This document shows, in pieces, positions 39,361-48,282 of a stretch of 64,000 bases of DNA. Position 1 is the stretch's first letter. Each line of letters opens with the position of its first letter. A model generated the notes under the pieces. The model was given only the letters and a program-made list of their open reading frames with translations. It did no database searches and had not been told where the DNA came from. The stretch lies in contig NZ_JAJQJI010000004.1 of NCBI RefSeq assembly GCF_021213805.1, forward strand, positions 186,001 to 250,000, written 5' to 3'. Made by a program: the position numbers and the translations under genes. This DNA is from Mycobacterium sp. MYCO198283 (GTDB taxonomy: Bacteria > Actinomycetota > Actinomycetes > Mycobacteriales > Mycobacteriaceae).

Positions 39361-40353
39361 TCAGATCTGCCAGTCCTGAGCGCCGTCTGGTTGGTCGTAG
39401 AGGCCACCGCTTGTGTTCTTGATGACGACGGGGTCGCCGCTGCCGAAGTTGTCGTAGAACCACTGGGCGTTGGCGGGGCTGAGGTTGATGCAGCCGTGGC
39501 TGACGTTGCGTTTGCCTTGGTCACCGACCGACCAGGGGGCGCCGTGCACGAAGATGCCGCTGTTGTCGATGCGGACGGCGTCTTGGACCTTGAGTTTGTA
39601 TCCTTCGGCCGAGTCGATCGGGACGCCGTATGTCGAGGAATCCATGACGATGTCGGCGAACTTCTCCAAGACGTAGTAGGTACCGTTCTTGGTTTCGTAC
39701 TTGGACTTGCCCAACGACACCGGGAACGTCTTTTCGACAACGCCGTTGCGCGCGACGGTCATTTGGTGGGTGGCGTCGTCGATGGTGGCGACGAGTGACT
39801 CGCCGGTGCGGAAACTCGACTTAGTTCCGGAGGCGTCGATGGTGACTGTTGTGTTGGCCGGCCAAAAGTCGATCGGTCTCCATCGGACCTGGCTGTCGGA
39901 CATCCAGTAGAACTTGCCTGGAACGGGTGGGTTCGACGAGATGTGGATGGCCTGCTCAGCCATCGGACGGTCGCCGATGGGCCGCTGAAAGTTGATGACG
40001 ATCGGCTTGGCGACCCCCACCATTGCGCCGTTGACCGGGTTGAACGTGGGCGGGGCGAATACCGGTGGACCGGAGTAGGGAGTCGGGTTTTGACCAGCTG
40101 GGATGCCGGACGCGACCGTGGTTGGAATGGTCGACGCACCCGGTGGCTGCCGTGACGGGGGTGGCACCGCCGATTGATCGGAAGTGGTTGTCGTGTCCGT
40201 CATCGGATCAACGGTCAATGCAGGCGTGACTGGATCGGGTAGAACCGGGACCCCAGGTTCGGCGTTCGCGGTCGGAGCCGTCGATAGCGTGGCACTGAAG
40301 CCGATGGCGGCGACTGCGCCGAGCGCAGCCCACACGTTGGCTCGCCGAGTCAT
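39361..40353 (-). CDS. L,D-transpeptidase (YkuD domain), secreted
   Basis: 330 residues from ATG 40353 with AGGAGG four bases upstream. A signal peptide ends near TANAEP (residue ~31). A Pro/Thr-rich linker and one Ig-like domain ([15 protein letters not shown] and following) precede the YkuD domain. The catalytic motif is IFVHGAPWS followed by [11 protein letters not shown], with the nucleophile cysteine near residue 287. It forms 3-3 peptidoglycan cross-links and may attach proteins to the wall. Two CTACG/CTACGTAG sites lie about 75-93 bp before its start. Confidence 0.88.
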   Translation of the reverse strand: MTRRANVWAALGAVAAIGFSATLSTAPTANAEPGVPVLPDPVTPALTVDPMTDTTTTSDQSAVPPPSRQPPGASTIPTTVASGIPAGQNPTPYSGPPVFAPPTFNPVNGAMVGVAKPIVINFQRPIGDRPMAEQAIHISSNPPVPGKFYWMSDSQVRWRPIDFWPANTTVTIDASGTKSSFRTGESLVATIDDATHQMTVARNGVVEKTFPVSLGKSKYETKNGTYYVLEKFADIVMDSSTYGVPIDSAEGYKLKVQDAVRIDNSGIFVHGAPWSVGDQGKRNVSHGCINLSPANAQWFYDNFGSGDPVVIKNTSGGLYDQPDGAQDWQI

Positions 40354-40427
40354 GACTCCTCCTGGGATCGAAACAATTACACCCATACGACGTGCCGCAG
40401 TTACCGCGTTACGCCACTCAAGAAAGT

Positions 40428-40446
40428 CTACGCAGTTGCTACGTAG
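40428..40446. promoter_or_regulatory. Probable BlaI-type operator before the first L,D-transpeptidase
   Basis: CTACG-N9-CGTAG, and within it the perfect octamer CTACGTAG at 40439-40446. The site is 75-93 bp upstream of the transpeptidase start codon on the minus strand. Confidence 0.55.
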
Positions 40447-40498
40447 ATTGTAAGTGGCCTGTCGGTGACGAACACCGCCCCGCCAATGGCCGCGGCTC

Positions 40499-41752
40499 TT
40501 AGACGGTGGTGTTGCCGGTCCGCCATTGTTCCCAGGGAACGTTCCAGTCGCCGAGGCCGTCGACGCCGGAGAGGGTCGACCCCACCGTGTTGACTACTTC
40601 AACGATGTCACCGCGTTTGGTGTTGTCGTAGAACCACTTTGCGTTGTCTGGACTGACGTTGAGGCAGCCGTGGCTGACGTTGGTTTTGCCTTGGCTGCTC
40701 ACCGACCAGGGGGCGGAGTGGACGTAGATGCCGCTGTAGGACATCTGGGTAGCCCAATCCACGTCGAGGCGGTAGCCGTTGGGTGAGTTGACGGGGACGC
40801 CGTAGGTCGATGAGTCCATGACGAGGTTGGCGTATCTGTCGCCAACAATGTAGGCGCCGTTGTCGGTGGGGGTGCTGTTCTTGCCCATTGACATCGGCAT
40901 GGTCTTGACTACCTCGCCGTTGCGTCGCACCGTCAATGTCTTGGTGGCGTCGTCGGCGGTGGCGATGACCTGATCGCCGATGGTGAACCGGGTGATGATG
41001 TTGTCCTGTCCGAACAGTCCCTCGCCCAGGTCTACACCGTAGGTGTTCACCGCGACCTCGACAGTCGTGCCGGGTGTCCAATAATCCGCTGGGCGCCAAC
41101 GGACTTCGCGATCGCTCAGCCAGTAGAACGCTCCCTCGACGCGGGGGCTCGTGGTGACCTCGATGGCCTGTTGTGCAGCCGTCCGGTCGGTGATGTCTTC
41201 GTCGAAGCGGATGGCTACCGGCTGGCCCACTCCTACCACGTCGCCGTCATTCGGCATCACGTAGGGCATCGTCAGGTTCTTTGGCGACTGAGTCTGAAAC
41301 GTCATCTGCTGAGTGATCGCGTCGGCGATCCCGAGTGCCTCGGCGGTCAACGTGTATCGCTTGTTGTAACCCAGGGGTTCCGCGGTGGACCAGGTCACGC
41401 CGTCCGAATCGACCTGACCGTCCACAGTCTCGCCTTGCGCGTTGACCAGTTTCACCGCGCCGAGCACGCCGTCGCCGGCCTTTACGGTCACCGGTGCGTC
41501 GACGGGCACCCCGACCGCGCCGTCCGTTACTGACGATTGCAACCACGGCTCGAGCAGGTCCGCGTAGGGCTCGCCCTTCTCGGCGATCGAAGCTGGCGCC
41601 TCTGCGGTCGTGGTGGTCGCTGGATTCGCGCACGCCGTTATTGCAAGTATCGAGGCCCCGAGCACGGCGATCGCCGCAGCGAAACGCCGGCGCCGTCGTG
41701 GTGCGAATCCGCTACTGAGACGTGCGGACGGTGACGTGTGGTCGGTTGGCAC
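40499..41752 (-). CDS. L,D-transpeptidase, lipoprotein of the LdtMt2 type
   Basis: 417 residues from GTG 41752. A long basic signal sequence ends with the lipobox LAITACAN near residue 41. Two Ig-like domains follow ([20 protein letters not shown] and [15 protein letters not shown] regions), then the YkuD domain with IYVHSAPWS and [11 protein letters not shown] (cysteine near residue 363) and a C-terminal Trp-containing tail. Domain order and length match M. tuberculosis LdtMt2 (Rv2518c), the main maker of 3-3 cross-links and a carbapenem target. A response-regulator-type box lies about 96 bp upstream. Confidence 0.88.
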   Translation of the reverse strand: MPTDHTSPSARLSSGFAPRRRRRFAAAIAVLGASILAITACANPATTTTAEAPASIAEKGEPYADLLEPWLQSSVTDGAVGVPVDAPVTVKAGDGVLGAVKLVNAQGETVDGQVDSDGVTWSTAEPLGYNKRYTLTAEALGIADAITQQMTFQTQSPKNLTMPYVMPNDGDVVGVGQPVAIRFDEDITDRTAAQQAIEVTTSPRVEGAFYWLSDREVRWRPADYWTPGTTVEVAVNTYGVDLGEGLFGQDNIITRFTIGDQVIATADDATKTLTVRRNGEVVKTMPMSMGKNSTPTDNGAYIVGDRYANLVMDSSTYGVPVNSPNGYRLDVDWATQMSYSGIYVHSAPWSVSSQGKTNVSHGCLNVSPDNAKWFYDNTKRGDIVEVVNTVGSTLSGVDGLGDWNVPWEQWRTGNTTV

Positions 41753-41840
41753 GAAACCACCCCTTCGAACGTACGGACTGCCTGCGCGGCGCCGTTGCTG
41801 CGACCTTCAGTGTCGCGTCGGCGAATATGGTTGGCTTGGC

Positions 41841-41864
41841 TCTTCAGTGAAGATTCGGTAAAGA
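41841..41864 (-). promoter_or_regulatory. Response-regulator-type tandem box before the second L,D-transpeptidase
   Basis: On the minus strand TCTTTA-CCGAA-TCTTCA forms two hexamers with an 11-base period (41848-41864). A third half-site in inverted orientation (41841-41846) creates the 13-base palindrome TCTTCAGTGAAGA. The tandem part resembles the boxes at 43117 and 45928. Confidence 0.55.
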
Positions 41865-41918
41865 CGGCTCGCTGCCCCGTCGGCACCCCCGTAGACAACA
41901 CCGTTGCCGTTTCGTAAC

Positions 41919-41937
41919 CTAGTCGGGACCTACGTAG
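41919..41937. promoter_or_regulatory. Probable BlaI-type operator before the RipC-like gene
   Basis: CTAGT-N9-CGTAG, containing the perfect octamer CTACGTAG at 41930-41937 followed by TAGA. It lies about 41-59 bp before the TTG start of the NlpC/P60 gene, overlapping the expected promoter. Confidence 0.55.
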
Positions 41938-41977
41938 TAGATACCCAGTTTAATGGCGACGCGAAGGATTATCTGTT

Positions 41978-43087
41978 TTGACTGTCGAACGCGTTGTCAG
42001 GATGACACGTGGGCGTTGTAGCCGCGGGCTGCGCATCGTCGCAGGGGTGGCTCTGTTACTCGCGCTGGTGTCGAGTACCGGTAACGCGGACCCCGCCACG
42101 GACGCGTTGGCCAAACTCAACGAGTTGTCCCGTGCCGCAGAGCAGACCACCGAGGCCATGAACTCCGCCGAGTTGGACCTCGAGGCGAAGCTCGCTGATC
42201 AACGCGCAGCGGACCTACGTCAGTCCGCGGGGCAGGTCGCCGTGGAGGAAGCCCGGTCCGAATTGGACCGCTATCAAGCCGCGGTCGACGAGTTCGCCGC
42301 CGCGATGTATATGGGCGGGCGCCCGGACGGTTCGTCTGCGGTGTTGACCGCGGATTCGCCGCAGCAGTTGATCGACGAGTTGTCCGTCCAGCGTGTCGTG
42401 TCTATAGAGACCGCCAGCCGCATGAAGGGATACCGACAGGCGCGCGAGTGGGCGGACGCGGCCGCGCGCGAGTCGACGAATTCCGCGGTGGCAGCACGCA
42501 GCGCCGCCGAGCAGGCTGGTGCTGTCCGTGCCCAGCTCCAGGCGCGCCAGAGCAACCTGATTCGACAGATTGAAGCGGTCAAGGCGCAATACGCGGTGTT
42601 GACGCCGGAGCAGCGCGCGGTCCTGGCCGATCCCGGCCCACCGCCGCCCCCTGATCTCGGGTCCCCTAGGGATCCCAATGTGATCGCGATGCCCCCGGTT
42701 GCGCCGGCTGAAGGGGCACCTGCGCCCGCGCAGGTGCCGAACGGACAGAACACCACTGTCGTTCAAGCGGCACTCACCCAGGTCGGCAAGCCCTATTCCT
42801 GGGGAGCGACGGGCCCGGATGCGTTCGACTGCTCGGGCTTGATTCAGTGGGCGTTCCTGCAGACCGGCCGCAAGTTGCCGCGCTCGAGTCAGGCTCTGGC
42901 CGTGGGTGGACAGCCGATCACCGAAGCCGACTTGCAGCCCGGCGACATCGTCACGTTCTACTCCGACGTGTCTCACGCCGGCATCTACATCGGCGACGGG
43001 ATGATGGTGCACGCCTCGACCTTCGGGACACCGGTCAAGGTGGCGCCGATCTCGTCGTCGCCGTTCTACAACGCCAGGCGTTACTGA
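41978..43087 (+). CDS. NlpC/P60 peptidoglycan endopeptidase, RipC-like
   Basis: 369 residues from TTG 41978 (GAAGGA upstream); ATG 42002 gives a shorter signal peptide. After the signal, residues ~35-215 are coiled-coil (DALAKLNELSRAAEQTTEAM, ADQRAADLRQ), as in RipC (Rv2190c), which is held inactive until released. A Pro-rich linker leads to the NlpC/P60 domain with the catalytic Cys in DAFDCSGLIQWAF (about 284), His in VSHAGIYIGDG (about 332) and a third polar residue in MVHAST. It cleaves D-Glu-mDAP bonds in stem peptides. Confidence 0.87.
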   Translation: MTVERVVRMTRGRCSRGLRIVAGVALLLALVSSTGNADPATDALAKLNELSRAAEQTTEAMNSAELDLEAKLADQRAADLRQSAGQVAVEEARSELDRYQAAVDEFAAAMYMGGRPDGSSAVLTADSPQQLIDELSVQRVVSIETASRMKGYRQAREWADAAARESTNSAVAARSAAEQAGAVRAQLQARQSNLIRQIEAVKAQYAVLTPEQRAVLADPGPPPPPDLGSPRDPNVIAMPPVAPAEGAPAPAQVPNGQNTTVVQAALTQVGKPYSWGATGPDAFDCSGLIQWAFLQTGRKLPRSSQALAVGGQPITEADLQPGDIVTFYSDVSHAGIYIGDGMMVHASTFGTPVKVAPISSSPFYNARRY

Positions 43088-43116
43088 CCGGCGCAATGTC
43101 GGGACCTAAAAGACCG

Positions 43117-43133
43117 TCTTTACCGTTTCTTCA
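43117..43133 (+). promoter_or_regulatory. Response-regulator-type tandem box before the DUF305 gene
   Basis: TCTTTA-CCGTT-TCTTCA, two hexamers with an 11-base period, about 135 bp upstream of the DUF305 start and on the same strand. It matches the boxes at 41848 (minus strand) and 45928. Confidence 0.55.
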
Positions 43134-43267
43134 TCGAACGTCGCGGTCACCCTTAGGCGTGACGGTCAAGCTGGTGTCGCGAACCGCTCGCGCTGGTCGG
43201 TCAGGTGAAGGTCGGCGATAGGGCAGCAGTGGCCTTTTTCAGATACACGATGGTGGAGGATTTGATG

Positions 43268-43924
43268 ATGAACGTGACACGGGTCGGATTGTTGGTTGTC
43301 GCTGCCGTGGGGGCCACGCTGACGATGGGCGCCTGTAGCAGTACCCCTGCGGATCAAGACATGTCGGCGACGAGCAGCTCGCAGACGTCGGCAGCGGCGG
43401 CCCCCTCGACGACGAGCGGCCAGACCGAGCAGGCGCACAATGACGCCGACGTGACGTTCGCGCAGGGCATGATCCCGCATCATCAGCAGGCAGTCGAGAT
43501 GAGCGACATGCTGCTGGGCAAGCAGGGCATCGATCCTGCGGTCATGACGTTGGCCAATGAAATCAAGGCGGCGCAAGGGCCAGAGATCGAGAAGATGCGG
43601 GGTTGGCTGTCCGACTGGAAGGTGTCGACCCCCAGTTCTGAAATGCCGGCCATGTCGGAGATGCCCGGTCACGACATGAGCAGCATGGGTGGCGGCGGCA
43701 TGATGTCCGAGCAGGACATGGCAGCACTGCAGAACGCCCAGGGCGTCGCAGCGAGCAAGCTCTTCCTGACTCAGATGATCGAACACCACAAGGGAGCCAT
43801 CGCCATGGCTCGAACCGAGGTCGACAGCGGCCAGTTCCCAGCGGCAACCGAGATGGCGCGCAGCATCATCGCGTCCCAGCAGCAGGAGATCGACTCCATG
43901 GAGTCGATGCTGGCCTCGATCTGA
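43268..43924 (+). CDS. DUF305 lipoprotein, probable periplasmic metal-binding protein
   Basis: 218 residues from ATG 43268 (GGAGGA upstream). Signal peptide with the lipobox TMGACSS near residue 20. Two DUF305 (ferritin-like four-helix) repeats follow, marked FAQGMIPHHQQAVEMSD and LTQMIEHHKGAIAMA, separated by a Met/Gly-rich loop (MSEMPGHDMSSMGGGGMMS). The His-His and Met clusters fit copper binding on the outer membrane face. DUF305 genes commonly sit with copper-sensing two-component systems, as here. Confidence 0.85.
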   Translation: MNVTRVGLLVVAAVGATLTMGACSSTPADQDMSATSSSQTSAAAAPSTTSGQTEQAHNDADVTFAQGMIPHHQQAVEMSDMLLGKQGIDPAVMTLANEIKAAQGPEIEKMRGWLSDWKVSTPSSEMPAMSEMPGHDMSSMGGGGMMSEQDMAALQNAQGVAASKLFLTQMIEHHKGAIAMARTEVDSGQFPAATEMARSIIASQQQEIDSMESMLASI

Positions 43925-43959
43925 GTCGGCGCCCTGGTTCGGCCGATTCGTCTCGGAGT

Positions 43960-45141
43960 TCAGGGGGTGGGCGGCGGGTGGGCGACGTCTGCGGCGCCCA
44001 GTGGCGGCGGGTTCGTCGTCGGCAGCGGTAGATAGATCGTGATGATCGCGCCGCCGCCGACGCCGCCGCCGACGCCGCCGCTGGCGGCGCCGATGCGCCC
44101 ACCGTGTGCTTCGACGAGAGCCTTTGCGATGGCCAATCCCAGGCCCGAACCACCGTGGTCACGGGCGCGGGCGGCATCAGCGCGGTAGAGGCGATCGAAG
44201 ACGTGCGGTAGATGCGGCGCGGCAATACCGTCGCCGTTGTCGGCGATGCGAATGACGAGCTGGTCGCCCTCGGTATCGGTGCTTACGTCCACCCGGCCGT
44301 GTGCGGAGGTGTGCCGTAGCGCGTTGTCGAGGACGTTGGTCAGCACTTGGCTCAGCCGCTGCGGGTCACCCCACAGGTGATGTCGGCTTGCTGCTAAGTG
44401 CGTCGACAGCGCCACACCCTTGGCTTGATATCGGTCGGCCACGGCGGCAGCCGTCGTCGTGATCACGTCGGCGACGTCAGTGTCGGTGAAGGACATCGTG
44501 GCTGAACTTTCCTCCGCCTGAGCCAGCGCGCCGAGGTCCCCGGAAAACCGGACGAGGCGCCGTGACTGGTCGCGCATCAACGCGATGGTGTCGGGAGTCA
44601 GCGGCCGAACACCGTCTTCGACGGCTTCCAGCCATGCCTCGAGCACGGCCACCGGTGTGCGGATTTCGTGGGCGAGGTCACCGAAGAGCTGGCGGCGCGT
44701 GGTGTCGATGGCCTGGAGCTGGGCGGCCATCCGGTTGAAGGCCGCCGAGAGCGCGTCGAACTCCTCGCCGAGGTTCTGTGGGGCCACCCGGACCTCGTAC
44801 CGGCCCTCGGAGACGGCGCTGGCTGCGGCCGCCACCTCGGTGACCGACCGCTGCAGGCGGCGGCTGACGTAGAGCGAGACCGCGAACGCGGTTAGCGCTG
44901 AGACCGCGACCGCGCCCCCCACGGAGAACACGGTGGCATACAGATAGGCCTCCTCGGCGTGTAGCTGCTCGGCCGAACCTGCCGATACCCCTGCTTGATG
45001 CAAGTGCTCTCGGAACAGGGGTGGTCCGACGAGGGCGGCGACCACCCAGGTGGTGATCGCCCCGGCGAGCAGGACCAGGGTCTGCGCGATGAGCAGCCGC
45101 ATGCCCAGGCCGGGTCGGCGGCGCAGTGCCGAGATGGTCAT
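43960..45141 (-). CDS. Sensor histidine kinase
   Basis: 393 residues from ATG 45141. Two membrane helices near residues 15-38 and 68-92 flank a short extracytoplasmic loop of about 30 residues, so the sensed signal may act in or near the membrane. A HAMP domain follows, then the H-box FGDLAHEIRTPVAVLEAW (His near 158), the N-box NVLDNALRHT, G1 DNGDGI and G2 GGSGLGLAIAK. The start overlaps the response regulator stop by four bases. The small sensor and copper neighbours suggest a metal or envelope sensor; the signal is not shown by sequence. Confidence 0.87.
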   Translation of the reverse strand: MTISALRRRPGLGMRLLIAQTLVLLAGAITTWVVAALVGPPLFREHLHQAGVSAGSAEQLHAEEAYLYATVFSVGGAVAVSALTAFAVSLYVSRRLQRSVTEVAAAASAVSEGRYEVRVAPQNLGEEFDALSAAFNRMAAQLQAIDTTRRQLFGDLAHEIRTPVAVLEAWLEAVEDGVRPLTPDTIALMRDQSRRLVRFSGDLGALAQAEESSATMSFTDTDVADVITTTAAAVADRYQAKGVALSTHLAASRHHLWGDPQRLSQVLTNVLDNALRHTSAHGRVDVSTDTEGDQLVIRIADNGDGIAAPHLPHVFDRLYRADAARARDHGGSGLGLAIAKALVEAHGGRIGAASGGVGGGVGGGAIITIYLPLPTTNPPPLGAADVAHPPPTP

Positions 45142-45890
45142 CGGAGGCTGCCGATCCGGTATCCGACGCCGCGCACGGTGATGATGTACCGAGGGTTCGT
45201 GGGGTCGTCTCCCAGTTTGCGGCGCACGTGTCCGACGTGGACGTCGACGAGGTGGTCGTTGCCTACCCATGGGCCGTCGCGCACGGTTTCGAGCAGCTGG
45301 CGTCGGCTCATCACCATGCCGGGCCGCCCGGACAGCGCGGCGAGCAAGTCGAATTCGGTGCGCGTCAAGGGGATCGACTGGCCGTCGAGGGACACCTCGC
45401 GGGCCGCCAGATCGATGCGCAGTGGCCCTAGGACCAGGGGCGCCGGGGCGTCGGGAGCAGCGGTCGCGGCGCCAGGTACCGAGCGAGGGCGGCGTAACAT
45501 CGCCCGTATTCGCGCGACCAGCTCACCAGAGCTGAACGGCTTGGTCACGTAGTCGTCGGCTCCCACGCTGAGTCCGACGATGGTGTCCAGCTCGGTGTCG
45601 CGCGCGGTGAGCATCACGACGTAGGCGTCAGAGAACGTCCGGAGTTGACGGCACACTTCCAACCCGTCCATGCCGGGCAGACCCAAATCCAAGATCACGA
45701 CATCGGGGTCATGGTCACGCGCCAGAGCAACGGCGGCGGCGCCGTCATGAGCGACCCGCGTGTCGAAACGTTCCCGAATCAGGTAGCTGGCCACGATTTC
45801 GGCCAAGGCGGTTTCGTCGTCGACCACCAGCGCCCGGAACTCGGGCGAACGGTCGTCGGTGCGCGATGCCGGATCACTCATGACGTTCAT
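45138..45890 (-). CDS. OmpR/PhoB-family response regulator
   Basis: 250 residues (ATG 45890 or 45881). The receiver has the acidic pair VVDDE, the phosphorylated Asp in ILDLGLPGMDG (about 68), the Thr in LTARD and Lys in TKPFSSGE. The C-terminal winged helix shows PLTRTEFDLLAAL and DVHVGHVRRKLGDD. It pairs with the overlapping kinase gene. A tandem-hexamer box in front of it and in front of the DUF305 and LdtMt2-like genes is its most likely binding site. Confidence 0.9.
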   Translation of the reverse strand: MNVMSDPASRTDDRSPEFRALVVDDETALAEIVASYLIRERFDTRVAHDGAAAVALARDHDPDVVILDLGLPGMDGLEVCRQLRTFSDAYVVMLTARDTELDTIVGLSVGADDYVTKPFSSGELVARIRAMLRRPRSVPGAATAAPDAPAPLVLGPLRIDLAAREVSLDGQSIPLTRTEFDLLAALSGRPGMVMSRRQLLETVRDGPWVGNDHLVDVHVGHVRRKLGDDPTNPRYIITVRGVGYRIGSLR

Positions 45891-45927
45891 GGTGCCGGGT
45901 CCGGCGCGCGGACGTCGCCAGGTGTCA

Positions 45928-45944
45928 TCTTCAACGAATCTTCA
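45928..45944 (+). promoter_or_regulatory. Response-regulator-type tandem box between the two-component genes and the 46004 operon
   Basis: TCTTCA-ACGAA-TCTTCA, two identical hexamers with an 11-base period, the spacing expected for an OmpR-family dimer. It lies 38-54 bp upstream of the regulator start (minus) and 60-76 bp upstream of the gene at 46004 (plus), so it could control both. Confidence 0.6.
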
Positions 45945-46003
45945 CACGACCAACACCTTTATCGCAGCGCGCGTGACCGACGGTGGTGACTGAGGAGGGC
46001 GAG

Positions 46004-46237
46004 ATGAGCACGGTGACGGCTGCGGACCTGATGGCGCATCCGGTGATGGGCGGTGATTGGCATGCATGGCCGCTGCTTGTCGGCGTTCTCATCGCGTGTT
46101 GGATGTCGGCCATCGTGGCCACCGCGGCGCTGTTCTCCGGCCCCGTGCGCCCACGCGCACCACGGGTGACCCGCGGGGTCGACACCAGCTCCGTGGCGGG
46201 GGACGTACCGACGATGCGCGGCTCACGTCGTGTCTGA
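46004..46237 (+). CDS. Small single-span membrane protein
   Basis: 77 residues from ATG 46004 (GAGG upstream). An N-terminal segment with three histidines and a Met (DLMAHPVMGGDWHAWP) precedes one hydrophobic helix of about 22 residues, followed by a basic tail. It opens a run of four overlapping genes divergent from the two-component pair. Function unknown; the histidines and methionines could bind metal. Confidence 0.6.
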   Translation: MSTVTAADLMAHPVMGGDWHAWPLLVGVLIACWMSAIVATAALFSGPVRPRAPRVTRGVDTSSVAGDVPTMRGSRRV

Positions 46238-46757
46238 AGGGCCCCGTTTGGCCCGGTGGTTCTTCATCGCGCCCCCTGCGGTTAGGCCGTGGATCCGACT
46301 CGGGATCGGCTTGGCCGCGTCTGCAGGCGTCGCCGTGGCCGTCGGCGTGCCGAGTGCGCTGCTGGCCAACCCCTTCTTCGTGCGCATGACCCCGGTGCCT
46401 TGGTGGAGTTACGCGGCGTGGGTGGCGACGTCGGTGCTCAGCGGCATCCTCGCCGCAACGTACTGGCACGCCCCTTCGGCGCCGGGAACGCCGCGGCGGG
46501 CGGGAATCGCCGCCAACGTCGGCTCGATGCTGGCGGTGGGGTGCCCGGTGTGCAACAAACTCGTAGTCGCCGCACTTGGAGTCAGCGGCGCGCTGGGGGT
46601 GTGGGCGTCGATCCAGCCGGTTCTGGCGGTGGTCTCGTTGGCCGTCCTGGGATGGGCGCTGTGGCGCAGGCTGTCGACGCTGCGGTCATGTGCCGTAACG
46701 GCGCCGGCCGCCACCGAAACCGCCTCGCCTCGCGGCCCTTTCGCCGGTCAGCGCTGA
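46230..46757 (+). CDS. Four-helix membrane protein with a CPVC motif
   Basis: 175 residues from GTG 46230, overlapping the previous gene by 8 bases. Hydrophobic segments lie near 22-45, 60-80, 95-120 and 125-145. The motif MLAVGCPVCNKLVVAALG places two cysteines (CxxC) at the start of the third helix. Such motifs occur in membrane thiol-redox or metal-handling proteins, but I do not recognise the family firmly. It sits in a GTGA/TGATG-coupled operon ending with an M56 protease. Confidence 0.65.
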   Translation: MSEGPRLARWFFIAPPAVRPWIRLGIGLAASAGVAVAVGVPSALLANPFFVRMTPVPWWSYAAWVATSVLSGILAATYWHAPSAPGTPRRAGIAANVGSMLAVGCPVCNKLVVAALGVSGALGVWASIQPVLAVVSLAVLGWALWRRLSTLRSCAVTAPAATETASPRGPFAGQR

Positions 46758-47008
46758 TGGTGCCGGTGCGGCCGCTGGTCATCCTCGCCGGCGCCGTCGT
46801 CGCGATCACGGCCCTGATCGTCGGTCTGTTCTGGGCATCGGAGCCACCGTCGCTGGCGGTGGGCACCGCAGGTGTGGCGACGCACCAGCACCCGCACGGG
46901 GCCAGTAGCGATCGGGCGTCTGCAATGCGGGACTTCGCGCGAGAGGTCTCCGACGCAGGCGTCCACGTGTCGACAACGGGACTGAAGGAACGGTGGGCTA
47001 GCTGGTGA
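46757..47008 (+). CDS. Small membrane-anchored protein with a His motif
   Basis: 83 residues from ATG 46757; its start overlaps the previous stop (TGATG). One N-terminal hydrophobic helix (about 7-27) is followed by VATHQHPHGAS and a charged amphipathic region (MRDFAREVSDAGVHV). The HQHPH cluster could hold a metal ion outside the membrane. Its own stop overlaps the start of the M56 protease gene. Confidence 0.6.
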   Translation: MVPVRPLVILAGAVVAITALIVGLFWASEPPSLAVGTAGVATHQHPHGASSDRASAMRDFAREVSDAGVHVSTTGLKERWASW

Positions 47009-47910
47009 CCGGCATCATGTGGTGGTCGGTCGTGGGGGTGGTGATGGCGGCAGTGTCGCCCCCGGTGCTGCGCTGGTTGACGCGCCGCGGCGCCGACGCG
47101 GGGGTCCTGCTTCTGGCGTGGGAGGTGCTGGTGTGCCTCACCTTGATCGCCGTCGCGTTGCCGGGCCTGGCCGAACTGATTCACCGGTGCTGGCTGGCGA
47201 TGCACGCCGGCCCGCCCGGAGGGGTCGACACGGCTGTCGGCGTGCTGAGTGGCGGGCTCGTCGCGCTCGCTGCGGTCCGCGGAGGATGGCACCTCGCCAC
47301 TGCGGAGCGGCATCGCCGTCGGCTACATGCACGTCACGCCGAATTGGCGTGGTTGCTGCACGGCGGCGCGCCGCGTGCGGAAGGGGTGCTGTGGCTGCCC
47401 ACCGCTGAGCCGCACGCCTACAGCCTGGCGGGCAACCCGCCGCTGGTGGTGGTGAGCACCGGTTTGCGCGAGTGCCTCGACCGCGCCGCGGTATGCGCGG
47501 TGGTGGCACACGAACACGCCCATCTGCAGCGACGCCACCATCTGCTTATCAGGGTGGCCCACGCGGCCGCGGCAGGACTGTGGTGGCTGCCGCTGACTCG
47601 GCAGTCGCCGGTATTGGTTCGCACACTGGTTGAGCTGGACGCTGATGCGCACGCCGCACGGGTCCACGGATACCGGCCGCTACGCCGTGCTCTGTTGACG
47701 TTGCAGAACACTCACGCGCCAGCGGTCGCGCTAGGTATCGCCGGTGAGTGCGTGCAACTGAGGCTGCAGCGGCTGTCGGGGCGGCGTTCGCCGAGCACAG
47801 GGCGAATCGCGGCGTCAGCGGCCGCGAGCACCGCGATGCTGCTGGCCGGCACGGCTGCACTGGTGGTGGCCGTGTTGATCAGTGCCCTGGCGTCGTGCAC
47901 AGCCGGCTGA
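47005..47910 (+). CDS. M56-family membrane metalloprotease (BlaR1-like core)
   Basis: 301 residues from GTG 47005, coupled by a GTGA overlap. Membrane helices lie near 5-20, 35-55 and 75-92; the zinc motif is VVAHEHAHLQRRHH (HExxH-type, about 169-173) with a candidate third ligand in VELDADAHA, and a last helix near 275-297. Unlike BlaR1 it has no extracellular penicillin-binding domain. Proteins of this class cut BlaI-type repressors or other membrane-linked substrates. No blaI gene lies immediately beside it, although one follows about 370 bp downstream. Confidence 0.85.
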   Translation: MTGIMWWSVVGVVMAAVSPPVLRWLTRRGADAGVLLLAWEVLVCLTLIAVALPGLAELIHRCWLAMHAGPPGGVDTAVGVLSGGLVALAAVRGGWHLATAERHRRRLHARHAELAWLLHGGAPRAEGVLWLPTAEPHAYSLAGNPPLVVVSTGLRECLDRAAVCAVVAHEHAHLQRRHHLLIRVAHAAAAGLWWLPLTRQSPVLVRTLVELDADAHAARVHGYRPLRRALLTLQNTHAPAVALGIAGECVQLRLQRLSGRRSPSTGRIAASAAASTAMLLAGTAALVVAVLISALASCTAG

Positions 47911-48282
47911 ATATCACGGCACTTGATCGGTCCTCGGCGAGAATCGCGCTTCGCGACACTCCGCATCCGTCGCCCCGAACCAGAGGGAATCGTCTGAACC
48001 TGTTGCGGCAATACCGTCTTGGCCAGTTTGGACCCAGCGGGCAGAGGCGCTTCCCCACGGCCGTATGGGGCACCGGGGGGTGACCCGCACTCGTCGAGAG
48101 CGATGGCGATCCCCGGCATCATTGCCCTGTGTTCGTTGTCACCCGATGACCGACGGAGAATCTCCGTACTGAAGAAGTGCCGATCCGAGCCCGCCATTGG
48201 ATCGCGCGGCGATCACGGCGCGTCCGCCGTGTCGGCAGGGTCGCGAGGTACGCTGCCCAGCAACGACGGTGGAGGTTGTGCG
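47911..48282. other. ~370-bp gap between the M56 gene and blaI
   Basis: No gene is seen. It should contain the promoter of the blaI-M56 pair. Unlike the other blaI gene it has no full CTACGTAG octamer; only a TACG half-site (gaggtacgctg, near 48246) is visible. Confidence 0.4.

Noticed and set aside
44095..44106. GCGCCCACCG match to the tRNA-Val 3' end as a possible attR
   Set aside because: Only about ten bases match, within the histidine kinase coding sequence, and the T-arm part is absent.
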